Below are positions 5,945 through 6,425 of a DNA stretch of 6,425 nucleotides, piece by piece (the stretch's first letter is position 1; each line of letters starts with the position of its first letter). Position numbers and translations under genes: made by a program. The DNA comes from CAMNAO01 sp045605145 (GTDB lineage: Bacteria; Bacillota; Clostridia; Oscillospirales; Oscillospiraceae), in the NCBI GenBank assembly GCA_045605145.1, contig JAZUPH010000067.1, positions 1 through 6,425 of the forward strand. Reading direction: 5' to 3'. The notes beneath the pieces are model-generated. The model worked only from the letters and a program-made list of their open reading frames with translations. It was not told the DNA's origin and ran no database searches.

Positions 5945-5957
5945 GATGTGTTAATAG

Positions 5958-6122
5958 TAAAGGCTCCCCCACAGGGGGAGCTGTCGAGCGAAGCGAGACT
6001 GAAGGGGGAAACAGTAAGCAGTTTGTTTGAGAATTGTGAGCATTCAGTATTGCTTCTGCCTCCGCATTACCCCTTCCACCATGCTTCGCATGGTCCCCCT
6101 CCCCCTGTGGGGGGAGGCTTAG
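5958..6122. mobile_element. MITE-like repeat element with long structured terminal inverted repeats
   Basis: The element is about 165 bp and non-coding. The left arm (5958-~6012) and the reverse complement of the right arm (~6068-6122) share one architecture: TAA at the tip, a C5-6/ACA/G5 outer hairpin (CTCCCCC-ACA-GGGGGAG at 5964-5980; CCTCCCCC-TGTG-GGGGGAGG at 6098-6117), then an inner hairpin around GCGAAGC (5983-5999; perfect ACCATGC-TTC-GCATGGT at 6078-6094), then GAAGGGG. The ~55-bp centre is unique. The form matches non-autonomous miniature elements, and sequences of this AGGCTCCCC...GGGGAGCTG type are, from general knowledge, dispersed between genes in gut Clostridia. No transposase is present. 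The TAA/TTA tips would fit insertion at TA, but a target duplication cannot be proven from one copy. Confidence 0.68.
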
Positions 6123-6266
6123 GGGTGCAAAGCAAGAATGGAGGTTTATTACATCATGTCCTTGGGACGAGTCGCCGTCAGTTGTCTCTCCCGCAATACA
6201 GTCAGCTTGTCAGATGCGATATATCCTGTACCTGCTCTAAAAAGAGAAAAAGCAGATGTAGTTAAT
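6123..6266. other. Intergenic stretch with no recognised gene
   Basis: I see no supported gene, RNA or promoter here. There is a partial inverted match CTGCTCT / AGAG...GCAG around A-rich sequence (6232-6255), too irregular to call a terminator. Confidence 0.45.
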
Positions 6267-6425
6267 TCAATAGATATCGTTAATTATGTAACAGGTCAAT
6301 GTAACAGGACACTCGCAGGATCGCGCGCACATCCGTCCGACGCGCATAGGCTGAGGGTTCCACTCCGGATCGGCATTGCTGCCGGCACCCGTAAAGGTGC
6401 GTCCTCCGCATAGCATGATATTTAT
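6267..6425 (-). other. Unassigned open frame entering from the right edge (possible gene 3' end or structured RNA)
   Basis: A minus-strand frame of 53 codons is open from the edge to TGA at 6269-6267. Its translation includes GGRTFTGAGSNADPEWNPQPMR and a Cys-containing segment (CARSCECPVTL); it matches no family I recognise. The DNA also holds adjacent perfect short hairpins, CGGCA-TTGC-TGCCG (6371-6384) and GCACC-CGTAAA-GGTGC (6385-6400), and a GCGCG/CGCGC pair (6323-6327 with 6341-6345). Its G/C-rich composition differs from the A/T-rich sequence just to its left. It could be a coding tail, part of a structured RNA or part of a repeat; the window ends too soon to tell. A competing plus-strand frame (6138-6413) looks no better. 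Confidence 0.25.

Larger units (their letters stand above)
5778..5957. other. Intergenic stretch without a gene
   Basis: No frame here has a credible start, ribosome binding site or recognisable product. A plus-strand open frame from 5843 runs on through the repeat element at 5958-6122, and its protein is largely a translation of that repeat, so I regard it as spurious. The stretch contains a bulged hairpin and a weak minus-strand terminator, listed separately. Confidence 0.6.

Noticed and set aside
5958..6122. CRISPR array
   Set aside because: The repeats are two inverted arms, not regularly spaced direct repeats, and there are no cas genes.
5843..6265. 140-codon plus-strand open frame
   Set aside because: A large part is translation of the MITE-like repeat, and there is no ribosome site or recognisable domain.
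6288..6308. GTAACAGG direct repeat (6288-6295 and 6301-6308) as an iteron or attachment site
   Set aside because: Only two 8-bp copies with a 13-bp period and no replication or integrase gene nearby; likely chance.

Overview
The window looks like a chromosomal segment of a gut-type Clostridia bacterium, possibly of the Oscillospiraceae/Ruminococcaceae group. This is inference from the mix of protein families (CwlD-type amidase, DegV/FakB lipid-binding protein, membrane-anchored XRE regulator), the AGGAGG-type ribosome binding sites, the sigma-A-like promoters and a small G/C-hairpin repeat of a kind common between genes in these genomes. No marker gene fixes the species.

Layout. At the left edge, the first 57 codons of an N-acetylmuramoyl-L-alanine amidase (cwlD-like, minus strand) run off the window; this short partial gene is easy to miss. 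A 252-bp divergent intergenic region carries two well-formed promoters, one per direction. To the right is a two-gene plus-strand operon with a 3-bp gap: a membrane-anchored phosphodiester glycosidase (NAGPA/DUF2233 family, 426-1562), then a 717-aa single-pass membrane protein with a long Pro/Ala/Lys cytoplasmic linker and an extracytoplasmic part resembling TcaA-type proteins (1566-3719). A strong intrinsic terminator closes the operon. All three genes point to the cell envelope.

Next is a 195-aa XRE-family regulator fused to four membrane segments (3932-4519), with a duplicated Shine-Dalgarno sequence and a candidate operator upstream. It converges on a DegV/FakB-type fatty-acid-binding protein gene (minus, 4578-5447), with a shared bidirectional terminator between them. 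The clearest degV promoter (TTGAAT-N17-TATAAT) lies about 240 nt upstream of the start codon, so the gene appears to have a long leader. That leader contains two mutually exclusive short helices and a last hairpin next to the ribosome binding site. This is the most interesting candidate for undescribed regulation here.

The last ~970 bp contain no convincing complete gene. They hold the degV leader and promoter, palindromic sites, a bulged hairpin, a weak minus-strand terminator, a ~165-bp MITE-like element with ~55-bp imperfect terminal inverted repeats that themselves fold into paired hairpins, and an unassigned minus-strand open frame entering from the right edge.
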